Part shown: one piece after another, positions 45,181-54,288 of the stretch
How the letters are laid out: the number at the start of each line of letters is the position of its first letter
Position numbering within the stretch: the first letter of the stretch is position 1
NCBI RefSeq assembly: GCF_007827465.1
Contig: NZ_VISL01000001.1
Span: 439,001-503,000, forward strand
Reading direction: 5' to 3'
From: Dokdonia sp. Hel_I_53
Lineage (GTDB): Bacteria > Bacteroidota > Bacteroidia > Flavobacteriales > Flavobacteriaceae
Length of the DNA: 64,000 bases
The notes under the pieces: model-generated
Told to the model about the DNA's origin: nothing
The model's input: only the letters and a program-made list of their open reading frames with translations
The model's database searches: none
Position numbers and translations under genes: made by a program

Positions 45181-45780
45181 TTAACTAAAGGAGCGATTGA
45201 TTTCTATTTTTTTTTCTGTTATAAAAATGATGAGCTCATTAAAAAAAAGTGTAAATTCAGTTTCAAACTCTTGATAGTGTGCTTTTAAATCTTCAATAGA
45301 TTGGTCCATTGCCACTCTTTTCTTCGTACGGATGTTCATGTTGTACAGTACCGTCTCAATACCTTTTAATGTAGCATAACTCAATAACCAATTTTGTTCA
45401 ATCATTGGCACCATCATTTTCTGTATACGTGGTGTAAGTAGCTCATAGTGATTTTTTAAGGATGTATAAAAGTCAGTCACATATAAAGCTAGTGGATCGT
45501 GATGGTATTTCTCCCAGTTTTTGGCCAAAAAGTGATCGTAAAAAATATCTACAATAACTCCAGAGTAATGACCATACTTTCCATGTAGTTTTTTTGTGCT
45601 TTGCTTTACAATAGGATGACTGTCTGTATATGTATCAATCCAACGATGTATGAGGATACCTTTTTGTATTTCTAGAGGGTAATTCAAATATTTCTTACCC
45701 TTTATTCCATCTGCCATAAAATTGCCAATGGTTTCTAAGGTAAGACCGTCAGTGAGATAGATATGGGCTAGAAAATTCAT
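45181..45780 (-). CDS. ACP phosphodiesterase-like protein (DUF479)
   Basis: Protein of 199 residues of the HD-like DUF479 family. It starts MNFLAHIYLTDGLTLETIGNFMADGIKG and continues IHRWIDTYTDSHP, then SGVIVDIFYDHFLAKNW, the conserved histidine and aspartate pattern of the E. coli acyl-carrier-protein phosphodiesterase AcpH. In Bacteroidota the activity is not established. Upstream of ggt by 33 bases on the same strand, perhaps cotranscribed. A possible -7 element CAAATTTA (minus TAAATTTG) lies at 45816-45823. Confidence 0.85.
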   Translation of the reverse strand: MNFLAHIYLTDGLTLETIGNFMADGIKGKKYLNYPLEIQKGILIHRWIDTYTDSHPIVKQSTKKLHGKYGHYSGVIVDIFYDHFLAKNWEKYHHDPLALYVTDFYTSLKNHYELLTPRIQKMMVPMIEQNWLLSYATLKGIETVLYNMNIRTKKRVAMDQSIEDLKAHYQEFETEFTLFFNELIIFITEKKIEINRSFS

Positions 45781-45865
45781 ATATAGCCAAGTTACTGCAT
45801 GTGGAGTAAAATATTCAAATTTAAGAGGTAGAAATTTAAATAGTTGGAGCTAATAGGGAAAGTAT

Positions 45866-45879
45866 GCTTTCGCGAAAGC
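45866..45879. repeat. Dispersed palindrome, copy 12 (intergenic)
   Basis: Exact 14-bp core between divergent genes, in the upstream region of glmM; flanks do not extend the dyad. Confidence 0.9.
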
Positions 45880-45941
45880 GTATTGCGTATGATAATTTCA
45901 ATTTTGTAAATCTCTAGCTAATAATTCAAATGTTAAATCTT

Positions 45942-45949
45942 TATTTTTG
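45942..45949 (+). promoter_or_regulatory. Putative -7 element TATTTTTG of glmM
   Basis: Matches TAnnTTTG and lies 38 bases before the glmM start. No TTG at the usual -33 spacing. Confidence 0.35.
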
Positions 45950-45987
45950 TGGTTGATTAAAAATTCTAGACTAGAACAATACTTTTT

Positions 45988-47376
45988 ATGACATTAATAA
46001 AATCAATTTCAGGAATACGTGGAACCATTGGAGGTCGTACAGGTTCAAATTTGACACCTATAGACGCCGTAAAATTTGCGGCAGCATATGGTACATGGCT
46101 CAAAAAGGATAGAAATAAGGAAAAATATCGTGTAGTGGTGGGTAGAGATGCTCGTATTTCTGGAGAAATGATCCAGGAACTCGTAATGAACACCCTCATC
46201 GGGATGGGAATTCATGTAATAGATCTTGGGCTTTCTACAACGCCTACAGTAGAGGTGGCTGTGCCTTTAGAACATGCAGATGGTGGTATTATTCTAACAG
46301 CATCACACAATCCAAAACAGTGGAATGCTTTAAAACTCTTGAATAGCAAAGGTGAATTTTTAAATGGAGTAGAGGGAGAGAAAATTTTAAATTATGCAGA
46401 TACAGAAGATTTTGATTTTGCAGAAGTAGACGATTTAGGACAAAAAACAATTAATGAAGCCTATATTGATATTCATATAGACGAAGTTCTTGCGCTTGAT
46501 CTTGTAGATGTAGGTGCTATTAAAGCTGCTAAATTTAAGGTGGTAGTAGATGGTGTTAATTCTACCGGTGGCATAGCAATACCACGATTATTAGAAGAAC
46601 TGGGTGTGCAAGCGGTTAAGCTTTATTGTACTCCTAATGGTGAATTTCCACACAACCCTGAGCCATTAAAAGAACACTTAGGAGACATTTGTAAACTGGT
46701 AGTAGAGGAAAATGCAGATTTTGGAATCGTAGTAGATCCAGATGTAGACCGTCTAGCATTTATTGATGAAAAGGGGGAGATGTTTGGAGAAGAGTATACA
46801 CTGGTTGCTTGTGCAGATTATGTTCTAGGAGAAACTAAGGGAAATACCGTTTCAAACCTTTCATCGTCTAGAGCATTAAGAGATATCACACGTAAGCATG
46901 GTGGAGAATATTATGCGGCTGCAGTAGGAGAAGTGAACGTGGTTGATAAAATGAAAGAAGTTGACGCTGTTATAGGAGGAGAGGGCAATGGAGGTATTAT
47001 TTACCCTAGCTCACACTATGGGCGTGATAGCTTAGTAGGTACCGCACTTTTTCTTACGCATTTGGCTAAGTTAAAAATGTCTGTAAGTGCATTGAAAGAA
47101 AGCTATCCTCCTTATTTTATGAGTAAGCAAAAAATACAATTAACTCCAGAATTGGATGTAGATGACTTATTGAAGAAAATAGCAGATAAATACGCTAACG
47201 AAGATATATCTACCATTGACGGGGTTAAAATTGATTTTGAAAATCATTGGGTACATCTCCGTAAATCTAATACAGAACCTATTATAAGAATTTATACAGA
47301 AGCATCAACTCAAGAAGATGCAGATCGTATCGCAAATGAAATGATACATGAGATAAAGCAAGTAGCAGGGATATAA
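45988..47376 (+). CDS. glmM: Phosphoglucosamine mutase
   Basis: Alpha-D-phosphohexomutase of 462 residues, converting glucosamine-6-P to glucosamine-1-P for peptidoglycan and lipopolysaccharide precursors. Motifs: start IKSISGIRGTIGG, phosphoserine loop LTASHNPKQWNALKLL, metal-binding DPDVDRLAF, sugar-binding GGEGNGGIIYP and C-terminal phosphate-binding LRKSNTEPIIRIY. Length fits. GlmM and phosphomannomutase are hard to separate by eye; the SASHNP pattern favours this branch. Single transcription unit. Confidence 0.85.
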   Translation: MTLIKSISGIRGTIGGRTGSNLTPIDAVKFAAAYGTWLKKDRNKEKYRVVVGRDARISGEMIQELVMNTLIGMGIHVIDLGLSTTPTVEVAVPLEHADGGIILTASHNPKQWNALKLLNSKGEFLNGVEGEKILNYADTEDFDFAEVDDLGQKTINEAYIDIHIDEVLALDLVDVGAIKAAKFKVVVDGVNSTGGIAIPRLLEELGVQAVKLYCTPNGEFPHNPEPLKEHLGDICKLVVEENADFGIVVDPDVDRLAFIDEKGEMFGEEYTLVACADYVLGETKGNTVSNLSSSRALRDITRKHGGEYYAAAVGEVNVVDKMKEVDAVIGGEGNGGIIYPSSHYGRDSLVGTALFLTHLAKLKMSVSALKESYPPYFMSKQKIQLTPELDVDDLLKKIADKYANEDISTIDGVKIDFENHWVHLRKSNTEPIIRIYTEASTQEDADRIANEMIHEIKQVAGI

Positions 47377-47408
47377 GAACTCATCCTTACTAATAGTATA
47401 ACAATTTA

Positions 47409-47452
47409 AATCCTCTTACGATATGTCTTCCATATTTTGAGAGGATTCTTTA
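47409..47452 (+). terminator. Possible bidirectional terminator after glmM
   Basis: AATCCTCT (47409-47416) pairs with AGAGGATT (47440-47447) across a 23-base loop, followed by CTTTATTT. It lies between convergent genes. The long loop makes this weak. Confidence 0.4.
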
Positions 47453-48367
47453 TTTGAGAGAAACTCTTTTTTTAATATCATTTAGTACCTCTTCCTTTCT
47501 CCCTAAAAGCTTGTAGCGTTGATGTGTCCAGAGATAAAACTCTGGTTTTTCAAATATTTGTTTCTCTAACTCTCTCGCATAAGCGCCTGTTATTTCACCC
47601 TCTGAGGTCTCAGATCCTTGCGAGGTTAACTCTATTAATGTCCCTTCATAGTGACCTCTTTTTACCTTATCAACGGCATAATAAAAAACAGGTAGATTAA
47701 ACTCTCTCGACATTCGCTCAACTCCAGTAAAAAAAGGTAGCTCATGTCCTAAAAATGGTGTCCAGAATTTAGCTTTTTGTTTACGTGGAGATTGATCTGA
47801 TACAAAGCCGTAAATCCCCACTTTTCCATTAACTTCGTTTTCTTTAATTGTTTTGAGAGCTAGTTTAGAATCGATCATTAAGGTGTTCCACCTACCTCTT
47901 ATATTACGGATTAAATCATCAAGCTGTTTGTATTTAATCTTTTTGTAAATGGCATATCCAGTACTTTTTACATAGAGCTGCAGTGCAAATATCCACTCAT
48001 AACTAGCGTAATGACCTAACATTAGTAATGCACTCTTATCTGATTTATCATATTTTAAAATATCTTCGACATTATTAAACTTATATCTGGTTAAGAGTTC
48101 TTCTTTAGTAATATTCATAGATTTAATCATCTCTAGAAACATATCACAAAGATGACTGTAGAACTTTTTTTCTATAATTTTAAGCTCTTGTGGGGTTTTA
48201 TTTGGGAAGGTTGTTTTTAGATTAAAACGAACTGTTTTCTTCCGGTAACCTATAAAGTAATATACAAGTACATAACAAATATCAGAAATAATATATAATA
48301 CTCTAAAAGGGAGTATGGATAATAACCAAAGGATAGGATACAGTAGCCAAAAAACAATAGCTTTCAT
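47450..48367 (-). CDS. Lysophospholipid/lipid A acyltransferase (LpxL/HtrB-like)
   Basis: Inner-membrane acyltransferase of 305 residues. Two hydrophobic segments occupy the N-terminus (FWLLYPILWLLSILPF, VLYIISDICYVLVYYF). The catalytic HX4E motif is seen in LGHYASYEWIFA. Other features include GFVSDQSPRKQKAKFWTPFLGHELPFFTGVERM, typical of lipid A late acyltransferases. It likely adds a secondary acyl chain to lipid A or a related lipid. Transcribed from a strong promoter-like sequence, divergent from the rhomboid gene. Confidence 0.9.
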   Translation of the reverse strand: MKAIVFWLLYPILWLLSILPFRVLYIISDICYVLVYYFIGYRKKTVRFNLKTTFPNKTPQELKIIEKKFYSHLCDMFLEMIKSMNITKEELLTRYKFNNVEDILKYDKSDKSALLMLGHYASYEWIFALQLYVKSTGYAIYKKIKYKQLDDLIRNIRGRWNTLMIDSKLALKTIKENEVNGKVGIYGFVSDQSPRKQKAKFWTPFLGHELPFFTGVERMSREFNLPVFYYAVDKVKRGHYEGTLIELTSQGSETSEGEITGAYARELEKQIFEKPEFYLWTHQRYKLLGRKEEVLNDIKKRVSLK

Positions 48368-48394
48368 TCACGATTTATTAAGAAATCAATACGA

Positions 48395-48427
48395 CAAATA
48401 TAGGTATCTTTACCAGTAAATACTCAA
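48395..48427 (-). promoter_or_regulatory. Bacteroidota-type promoter of the acyltransferase gene
   Basis: Minus strand: TTG (plus CAA, 48425-48427), 22 bases, then TATATTTG (plus 48395-48402). This matches TTG-N17-23-TAnnTTTG. The leader would be about 20-25 bases. Confidence 0.55.
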
Positions 48428-48430
48428 TTT

Positions 48431-49066
48431 ATGGGGGATTTACATCCAGTAACAATTGTCATCATTATAACTAATGTTCTCTTCTCAATGAAGGGGTTTA
48501 AAGACTATTCTTTTTTTGAGAAATATAAATTCAATATAGGAGCTATACGCCGTGGAGAACAAATACGGATGCTCTCTAGTGCTTTTTTACATGCAAATAC
48601 ACAACACTTACTTTTCAATATGTTATCCCTATTCTTCTTTGCAAATGCTGTAATTTACAGATTAGGGGTAGTAAATTTTGTATTAATATACATTACTAGC
48701 CTTATTGTAGGTAATTTATTATCCTATTATTTCCATAAGAATGAATATCATTATTCAGCTGTAGGAGCCAGTGGTGCTGTAATGGGTATTGTTTATGCGG
48801 GGATTTTATTAAATCCGGGATTGACTATTAATTTCTTTATTCCAGGCTGGTTATTTGGTGTAGGTTATATGATTTACACAATTTATGGTATGGTTAAGAA
48901 AAATGACAACATAGGACATGATGCTCACTTTGGAGGAGCTATTGGTGGTTACTTAATTACGTTGTTTATGGCACCATCGTTGCTTCAAACAAGTCTATTA
49001 ATGGTTATCATACTTGCAATACCAATCGTTATCTTATTTGTTCTCATTAAAATGGACAAAATTTAA
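48431..49066 (+). CDS. Rhomboid family intramembrane serine protease
   Basis: Membrane protein of 211 residues with six predicted helices. Catalytic signatures: HANTQHLLFNMLSLFFF (HxxxN of helix 2), GASGAVMGIV with the serine nucleophile (GxSG), and DAHFGGAIGGYL with the catalytic histidine. It cleaves membrane proteins within the bilayer. The start is ATG 48431; the first helix is nearly at the terminus. Palindrome copy 13 lies 15 bases after its stop, then the SIMPL gene. Confidence 0.93.
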   Translation: MGDLHPVTIVIIITNVLFSMKGFKDYSFFEKYKFNIGAIRRGEQIRMLSSAFLHANTQHLLFNMLSLFFFANAVIYRLGVVNFVLIYITSLIVGNLLSYYFHKNEYHYSAVGASGAVMGIVYAGILLNPGLTINFFIPGWLFGVGYMIYTIYGMVKKNDNIGHDAHFGGAIGGYLITLFMAPSLLQTSLLMVIILAIPIVILFVLIKMDKI

Positions 49067-49078
49067 ATTAATATTCAG

Positions 49079-49098
49079 TACGCTTTCGCGAAAGCGTA
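49079..49098. repeat. Dispersed palindrome, copy 13 (intergenic)
   Basis: Core 49082-49095, dyad 20 bp, between the rhomboid and SIMPL genes on the same strand. Confidence 0.92.
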
Positions 49099-49121
49099 AT
49101 TAACTCTTTAAAACATAAATT

Positions 49122-49805
49122 ATGAAATATATCACATTAATTATTATTCTATTTACTATGACCACAGCTGCACAAAATAACAATTTACAACCGCTAGTCA
49201 ATGTGACAGGAGAAGGTAAGGTAAAGGTTGCTCCAGATGGAGCTGACATTAGAGTGCGTGTTGAAACGCAGGGAAAAGAGGCACAGACTGTTAAGAATGA
49301 GAATGACCAATTGATAGATAAGGTAATTAAGTTTTTAAGAGCCCAAGGCATTGAAAGTAAATATGTAAAAACAGAATATATTAATCTTAATAAAAACTAC
49401 GATTACAATACGAAGACGTACAGTTATAATGCAAATCAAACATTAACTATACAGCTCAAAGATCTTGCAATCTATGAAAGTATTATGACTGGATTGCTCA
49501 ATGCAGGAATTAACCGAATTGACGGTGTCTCATTTACTTCTTCAAAAATGGACGTTCTTCATGCCGAAGCCCGTGTAAAGGCCATAAAAAATGCTAAAGA
49601 GAAAGCTATATCTTATGCAGCTGCTTTAGATCAAAAAATAGGAAAAGCTGTTCAAATATCTGAACAAGGAGCTACACCTCTACCGCAACCTATGTATAAA
49701 ACGCGTATGGCTTCTATGGAGTCTGATAGTGGATCAAGTGAAACTATTGCACCAGGAGAGATTGAAATTACGAGTAAAATAGCGGTAAGCTTTGTTTTAA
49801 ACTAA
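49122..49805 (+). CDS. SIMPL domain-containing exported protein (DUF541)
   Basis: Exported protein of 227 residues with signal peptide MKYITLIIILFTMTTAAQ. The SIMPL/DUF541 fold follows: VNVTGEGKVKVAPDGADIRVRVETQGKEAQT, then NYDYNTKTYSYNANQTLTIQL, and ARVKAIKNAKEKAISYAAALDQKIGKAVQISEQGA. Members such as E. coli YggE and BP26 are periplasmic and linked to oxidative stress or channel-like assemblies; the role here is unknown. Followed by a terminator. Confidence 0.92.
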   Translation: MKYITLIIILFTMTTAAQNNNLQPLVNVTGEGKVKVAPDGADIRVRVETQGKEAQTVKNENDQLIDKVIKFLRAQGIESKYVKTEYINLNKNYDYNTKTYSYNANQTLTIQLKDLAIYESIMTGLLNAGINRIDGVSFTSSKMDVLHAEARVKAIKNAKEKAISYAAALDQKIGKAVQISEQGATPLPQPMYKTRMASMESDSGSSETIAPGEIEITSKIAVSFVLN

Positions 49806-49857
49806 AAACTATAAATTGGTATTATACTATTTTATTTTACCAGCTATGAAATAAAAT

Positions 49858-49882
49858 AAGGACTCAATAGAGTCCTTTTTTT
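49858..49882 (+). terminator. Rho-independent terminator after the SIMPL gene
   Basis: Stem AAGGACTC (49858-49865), loop AATA, GAGTCCTT (49870-49877), then five or more Ts. Confidence 0.85.
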
Positions 49883-49903
49883 ATGTATAAAGGTTATGGA
49901 ATT

Positions 49904-50635
49904 TTACTGATGTGTTTTTTGAGAGTCTTCCACCAGAGAATGTATCTCTTTCATTTCACTTGGCGTAAGATCTCTCCATTTACCTACTTCTACATCTAAT
50001 GACACATTCATAATTCTATTTCGCTTTAAGCGAGTTACTTCGTAGTCCAATGCTTCGCACATGCGACGTATTTGTCTATTGAGACCTTGTGTGAGAATGA
50101 TTTTAAATTTGAATCTGCTCAATTGTTCCACTTCACATTTTCGAGTCACAGTATCTAATATAGGAACTCCATTACTCATTTGCTGTATAAATGATGGCGT
50201 GATAGGCTTATCTACCCATACCTCATATTCTTTTTCGTGGTTATTTCTAGCTCGTAAGATTTTGTTTACAATATCTCCATCGTTAGTTAGAAAAATTAAT
50301 CCCTCTGATGGTTTGTCAAGTCTTCCAATAGGAAATATACGAGATGGGTAGTTTATGTAGTCTATGATATTGTCTTTTTCTACGCGCGTATCAGTTGTAC
50401 ACACAATTCCCACGGGTTTATTAAAAGCTATATATACAGGTGCTTCCTTAGTAGGACTAATAAGCTCGCCATTTACGTGTACTTCGTCACCTTGAGATAT
50501 TTTAGTACCCATTTCTGGCACTTTTCCGTTAATGGTGACACGTCCTTGTTCTATTAGTTTATCTGCCGCACGTCTGGAGCAGTAACCAGCTTCACTTAAG
50601 TATTTATTAATTCTGGTTTGTTTTTTTTCTTCCAT
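49904..50635 (-). CDS. rluF: 23S rRNA pseudouridine synthase, RluF-like
   Basis: RNA-modifying enzyme of 243 residues. An N-terminal S4 RNA-binding domain ([31 protein letters not shown]) precedes the catalytic domain. The active-site aspartate is in [18 protein letters not shown]. The end pattern [30 protein letters not shown] is typical of RluF, which makes pseudouridine 2604 in 23S rRNA. The RluF assignment over RluB/E rests on this motif. Confidence 0.9.
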   Translation of the reverse strand: MEEKKQTRINKYLSEAGYCSRRAADKLIEQGRVTINGKVPEMGTKISQGDEVHVNGELISPTKEAPVYIAFNKPVGIVCTTDTRVEKDNIIDYINYPSRIFPIGRLDKPSEGLIFLTNDGDIVNKILRARNNHEKEYEVWVDKPITPSFIQQMSNGVPILDTVTRKCEVEQLSRFKFKIILTQGLNRQIRRMCEALDYEVTRLKRNRIMNVSLDVEVGKWRDLTPSEMKEIHSLVEDSQKTHQ

Positions 50636-50661
50636 AACAATGCAAAAATACTACTTTAATC

Positions 50662-50690
50662 AAAAAAAAATGCCAGTCGTAAGACTGGCA
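50662..50690 (-). terminator. Rho-independent terminator after the cold-shock gene
   Basis: Stem TGCCAGTC (50671-50678) with GACTGGCA (50683-50690); on the minus strand a run of nine Ts follows. It ends the cold-shock gene before rluF. Confidence 0.88.
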
Positions 50691-50727
50691 TCTTGCCTCA
50701 GTTAAGAGACTAAAAAGTTATATGAAC

Positions 50728-50922
50728 TTAGTCAATTACTTTAACATTGACTGCATTTAATCCTTTTTTTCCTTCTTTAAGTTCAAACTCAACAGCGTCA
50801 CCTTCTCTAATCTCGTCTATAAGACCAGTTACGTGTACGAAGTGCTCTTGGTTTGCTTCTTCTTCATTGATAAATCCAAATCCTTTGGTGTCGTTGAAGA
50901 ATTTTACTGTTCCTTTGTGCAT
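50728..50922 (-). CDS. Cold-shock domain protein
   Basis: Single-domain nucleic-acid-binding protein of 64 residues. RNP1 is seen in KGFGFI and RNP2 in HFVHVTGL (usually VFVH); GTVKFFNDTKG is the typical start. It acts as an RNA chaperone. One residue differs from the usual D-[IV]-FVH (here EHFVHV). Transcribed from a good promoter-like sequence with a short leader, so the long cold-shock leader of enterobacterial cspA is absent. Which stress induces it is not visible. Confidence 0.93.
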   Translation of the reverse strand: MHKGTVKFFNDTKGFGFINEEEANQEHFVHVTGLIDEIREGDAVEFELKEGKKGLNAVNVKVID

Positions 50923-50948
50923 TGTAATAATTTAAATATGTTAAGTTG

Positions 50949-50982
50949 CAAATGTACTGCTAATTAAATCTATAATTCACAA
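50949..50982 (-). promoter_or_regulatory. Bacteroidota-type promoter of the cold-shock gene
   Basis: Minus strand: TTG (plus CAA, 50980-50982), 23 bases, then TACATTTG (plus 50949-50956), an exact TAnnTTTG. The leader would be about 20 bases. Confidence 0.6.
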
Positions 50983-51142
50983 TTGTATGTTATTCTTTGA
51001 AAAAAAAATAAATTTATTTAAGTCGTTTGTAAATGTCTAAACATCTGTTTATTAGTTTTTTATGAATTTAAATTTACTGGTAATACCAATGGTCAGTATA
51101 TTTATAGGACTTTAACTCGTAACTTGCGTACAAAAAACTAAA

Positions 51143-51379
51143 ATGCCACTTACAAATAACGACGTATTCAAAAAGCTAAGAGTAGCGCTACAACTAAGGG
51201 ACGATGAAATTATAGAAATTTGCAAGCTTGTAGATTTCCAGGTTTCAAAAAGTGAGTTAGGTGCAATATTTCGCAAACCTGATCATCCAAAATACATGGA
51301 GTGTGGAGATCAATTCTTAAGAAATTTTCTCAATGGTCTTGTAATACATAAGAGGGGGCCGATGCCTTCTAAAAAGTAA
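51143..51379 (+). CDS. DUF1456 family protein
   Basis: Protein of 78 residues carrying one DUF1456 repeat: LTNNDVFKKLRVALQLRDDEIIEICKLVDFQVSKSELGAIFRK, then YMECGDQFLRNFLNGLVIHKRG. The E. coli relative YehS has two such repeats (about 150 residues), so this is a one-repeat form. Function unknown. Single gene; it has no clear promoter element. Confidence 0.85.
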   Translation: MPLTNNDVFKKLRVALQLRDDEIIEICKLVDFQVSKSELGAIFRKPDHPKYMECGDQFLRNFLNGLVIHKRGPMPSKK

Positions 51380-51455
51380 TTAAAGATGTAATTAGAGCAT
51401 GGGTTTTAAGATTACTTATAATGAGCTCTCATCATTTTAACCTTAGTAAGTTAAT

Positions 51456-52631
51456 TTATAATTTATGACAGATTATTACAACTAGCTTCCCTGAGTGTAA
51501 GGTGGTGAAAAATAGATATATATTCCCACCTTCATTGATTTTAAGTTTATTTCTTATTTCAGTCACTTTCAAAGGAAAATTACGCGTAGTAATATTTGCT
51601 TTTTTAAGCCCTAAATCTTTTGCAATTTTTTTTGAGTAGCTAGTGACTCTTTCTATTTTAAACCTACGCCCTGCAAAATCCTTTAAACTCTCAGACGTGT
51701 ATAGATGTGAGTGTTCTGCTAACTTTTGAACATCAAATTTATTGCAAACCCAATTAAAAGCACCACTTTTCATGAGAGCTGCGTTTGGTTCATAAAGATA
51801 TTTCATTGGCTCCCCATAAGTTGGAGAACTCAACCGTAGCTCTGAAGCAGGTATTTTCAAATTAGGATCATCACTGTCAAGGTTAACGATTCTAAGTGTA
51901 GGATTTGTGCTCGATGTCTTTGTAATTTTCCACAAAAGTTCCTTAACTTCATTTTTAACGGCAACAATGTGAATTTCTGATACATTCCCTAGTTCTTGTA
52001 TTCCAGCTGTGATATCTAACAAAGGTGCCGTTTTTACCCAAAGAACCTTACACACTGATAAAAGTAAATTTTTGTATAAAGGAACATTTGGTAAACAATC
52101 TTTTAGCATAAACACCTTGCCTTTAGACGCTGTCCGTCTTCCTGGATCTAAATATATAGTATCAAATTCAAAATTTGTCTTGTTAAAATAATCAATAGAA
52201 TCACTAACGATAAACTTAATATTAGTTAGTGCTAATGTACTGGCATTTTTTCTTGCAATCGAAGAGAGTGAAGAATTGAGTTCTATATGAATTACCTCTT
52301 CAATTTTCTGAGCAAAATAATAGGCATCAATCCCAAATCCTCCAGTACCATCTACCACTGTTTTTCCAGTAAATAGGCTGGCTTTATAACTCGCAGTTAC
52401 CTCAGATGAAGTTTGCTCTAAGTTTAGCTTAGGTGGGTAAATAATATTTTTGGTTCTATACCAAAGGGGTAACTTATTTTTAGCTTTTCTTTTGCCTTCT
52501 AATTGTTGTGCAAGTTCTTGAACAGTAATCTGCTCGAAAGGACTCCCTTTAAATAGAAAATCGGGTAGTGGAGTAGCTTCATGTTTATTAAGATAATCTT
52601 GGACTTCAGGATGTAAGAGCTGCATATTCAT
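51456..52631 (-). CDS. Class I SAM-dependent methyltransferase with THUMP-like C-terminus
   Basis: Protein of 391 residues. ATG 52631 (MNMQLLHPEVQDYLNKHE) is used instead of a TTG ten codons upstream that overlaps the preceding gene. The Rossmann methyltransferase core shows VVDGTGGFGIDAYYFAQKIEEVIHIELN (motif I), DTIYLDPGRRTASKGKVFML and a C-terminal domain with RKFKIERVTSYSKK. The family is found with a THUMP-like RNA-binding end, so an RNA substrate is plausible. It follows the AI-2E transporter gene with a one-base gap and is probably cotranscribed with it. Confidence 0.85.
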   Translation of the reverse strand: MNMQLLHPEVQDYLNKHEATPLPDFLFKGSPFEQITVQELAQQLEGKRKAKNKLPLWYRTKNIIYPPKLNLEQTSSEVTASYKASLFTGKTVVDGTGGFGIDAYYFAQKIEEVIHIELNSSLSSIARKNASTLALTNIKFIVSDSIDYFNKTNFEFDTIYLDPGRRTASKGKVFMLKDCLPNVPLYKNLLLSVCKVLWVKTAPLLDITAGIQELGNVSEIHIVAVKNEVKELLWKITKTSSTNPTLRIVNLDSDDPNLKIPASELRLSSPTYGEPMKYLYEPNAALMKSGAFNWVCNKFDVQKLAEHSHLYTSESLKDFAGRRFKIERVTSYSKKIAKDLGLKKANITTRNFPLKVTEIRNKLKINEGGNIYLFFTTLHSGKLVVIICHKL

Positions 52632-52632
52632 A

Positions 52633-53721
52633 TTAGAGCCCTCTCGTAAGTTTCTGGACAATTTTATATTCGCTTAAGAATTCTCCAGAAATCACTTTTA
52701 ATGCCGTATATACAGGAATAGCTAGTATCATACCCACAACACCAAATAATAGCCCAGAGATAATGATTGCAAGGAAAATCTCTAGCGGATGCGATTTAAC
52801 ACTACCCCCAAAAACAAAGGGCTGTATAATAAAATTATCTACCATTTGAGCAGCACCATAACAAATGAAAATGTAAATAAGTTTAGGTAAGATTACAAGT
52901 CTAAAGTCCATTTCGATGTATGTAGATGTTGCTAGTAAGAGCATCACACCTGCACCTACAAGAGGGCCAAGATATGGAACAAGGTTTAGTACAGCACAAA
53001 AAAGGGCGATAGGTAAAGCGTTATTAATACCAAATGCAACCAAAATTATAGCGTATAATATGAACATTACAAACACTTGTATCAACAAGCCTATAAAATA
53101 CCGAGAAAGCAAATACTTAATTTTTTCAAAAGCACGTAAAAATTTTCCTTCATTACCACTAGGCGCAAATGCAAGAATACTATGTACTAGAAGCCTACTG
53201 TCTTTCAGAAAGAAAAAAGTTATAAATATCACTGCAAACAAACCTACTAAGGCAGCACCCATATTTCCTATAATGCCATTCAAAAATGATGGGATCACTC
53301 CAAAATCAAAATTCTTAACAAAATCTGCCTCTTGCACTCCTTGAATTATAGTAGTCTTATCAATTCCAAAATAAAGCGCTACTTCTTCAAAAAGTCTATT
53401 AACATTGATCTTTACTTCGTCAAAATTAATACGGCTCAAATGCTGACTTTGATCAATAATAACAGGAATGAATAAGGCTAAAATACCAACAATCACAAGT
53501 AGTTGTAGGATGATAGTAACAATGGCTGCCCAAGTGCTAGTCAATTTAAGTGAATAGCGTAAAAATTTTACAAGAGGTCTACCCACAAGGGATAACACAG
53601 CAGCTACTGCTAGGTATACGATTACGCTTTGAATCATATAAAGCAGCCACAGGATAACCAAAATACCAACAATAACTCCTATTGCGCGTAAAATTCCTGT
53701 TGTAATAGCTTTAGATTTCAT
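52633..53721 (-). CDS. AI-2E family transporter (PerM-like)
   Basis: Inner-membrane protein of 362 residues with about eight helices. Family marks: IGVIVGILVILWLLYMIQSVIVYLAVAAVLSLVGRPLVKFL at the N-terminus, FFLKDSRLLVHSI, and PYLGPLVGAGVMLLLA followed by FVFGGSVKSHPLEIFLAIIISGLLFG. Members export AI-2-like compounds or work in ion transport; no substrate can be assigned. Between the SpoU methyltransferase gene upstream and the methyltransferase gene downstream. Confidence 0.9.
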   Translation of the reverse strand: MKSKAITTGILRAIGVIVGILVILWLLYMIQSVIVYLAVAAVLSLVGRPLVKFLRYSLKLTSTWAAIVTIILQLLVIVGILALFIPVIIDQSQHLSRINFDEVKINVNRLFEEVALYFGIDKTTIIQGVQEADFVKNFDFGVIPSFLNGIIGNMGAALVGLFAVIFITFFFLKDSRLLVHSILAFAPSGNEGKFLRAFEKIKYLLSRYFIGLLIQVFVMFILYAIILVAFGINNALPIALFCAVLNLVPYLGPLVGAGVMLLLATSTYIEMDFRLVILPKLIYIFICYGAAQMVDNFIIQPFVFGGSVKSHPLEIFLAIIISGLLFGVVGMILAIPVYTALKVISGEFLSEYKIVQKLTRGL

Positions 53722-53739
53722 CAGTCAAATATACCTTTT

Positions 53740-54237
53740 TTAGACACGCGTTATTTCATAAAGTGCAATTCCAGTTGCTTGCGACACATTCATACTACTA
53801 TTAGTACCAAACATTTTAATATGCACTACATTATTGACCTCATTAAGTGTTTCTGCGCTAACTCCATTGCGTTCGTTACCTACAATTAAAAGTATTTTAT
53901 CATGATTATTGAAATCTGCACTTTGCAATGGTACACTCTCAGATGTAATTTCAACAGCAAAACTGGTGTATCCCTTTTCTTTCATCTCACGAAGTGTTTC
54001 TACGATATGTACGCTTTCGCGAAAGCAAACTTTCTTCTCAGTATTGCGAGCAATTCTTCGTAAGCGATTACTGTTAATATCTGGTTGCTCACCGTGAAAT
54101 ATTAATTCTTTCACACCAAACGCATCTGATAATCTAAAGATACTGCCCATGTTTGCGGGACTGGTAATATGATCGCAAACAATGACAATATCTTTTGAAT
54201 GAACTAAAGGGAGGTGCTCTTGATGAGTTAGCTGCAT
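53740..54237 (-). CDS. TrmH family (SpoU) RNA methyltransferase
   Basis: SPOUT-fold protein of 165 residues that methylates tRNA or rRNA 2'-hydroxyls. Motif 1 is IVCDHITSPANMGSIFRLSDAFG (usually NxGxIxR), motif 2 LIVGNERNGVSAETL, motif 3 IKMFGTNSSMNVSQATGIALYE. Slightly shorter than typical. A palindrome copy gives FRES (KVCFRESVHIVETL) at about residues 73-76, in a loop after the first conserved motif. It is upstream of the AI-2E gene by 18 bases. Confidence 0.9.
   Translation of the reverse strand: MQLTHQEHLPLVHSKDIVIVCDHITSPANMGSIFRLSDAFGVKELIFHGEQPDINSNRLRRIARNTEKKVCFRESVHIVETLREMKEKGYTSFAVEITSESVPLQSADFNNHDKILLIVGNERNGVSAETLNEVNNVVHIKMFGTNSSMNVSQATGIALYEITRV
54013..54026. repeat. Dispersed palindrome, copy 14 (in SpoU gene)
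   Basis: Exact core. Read on the minus strand as CFRES. Flanks do not extend the dyad. Confidence 0.9.
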
Positions 54238-54288
54238 ACTATTAAATTATAGTTCCAAAAGTAATAGATATTTTTAGGTCTTCTTGGG

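Noticed and set aside
45988..47376. Phosphomannomutase instead of phosphoglucosamine mutase
   Set aside because: The two cannot be fully separated by eye; the start pattern, TASHNP loop and length fit GlmM of this group better, so the call is kept with moderate confidence.
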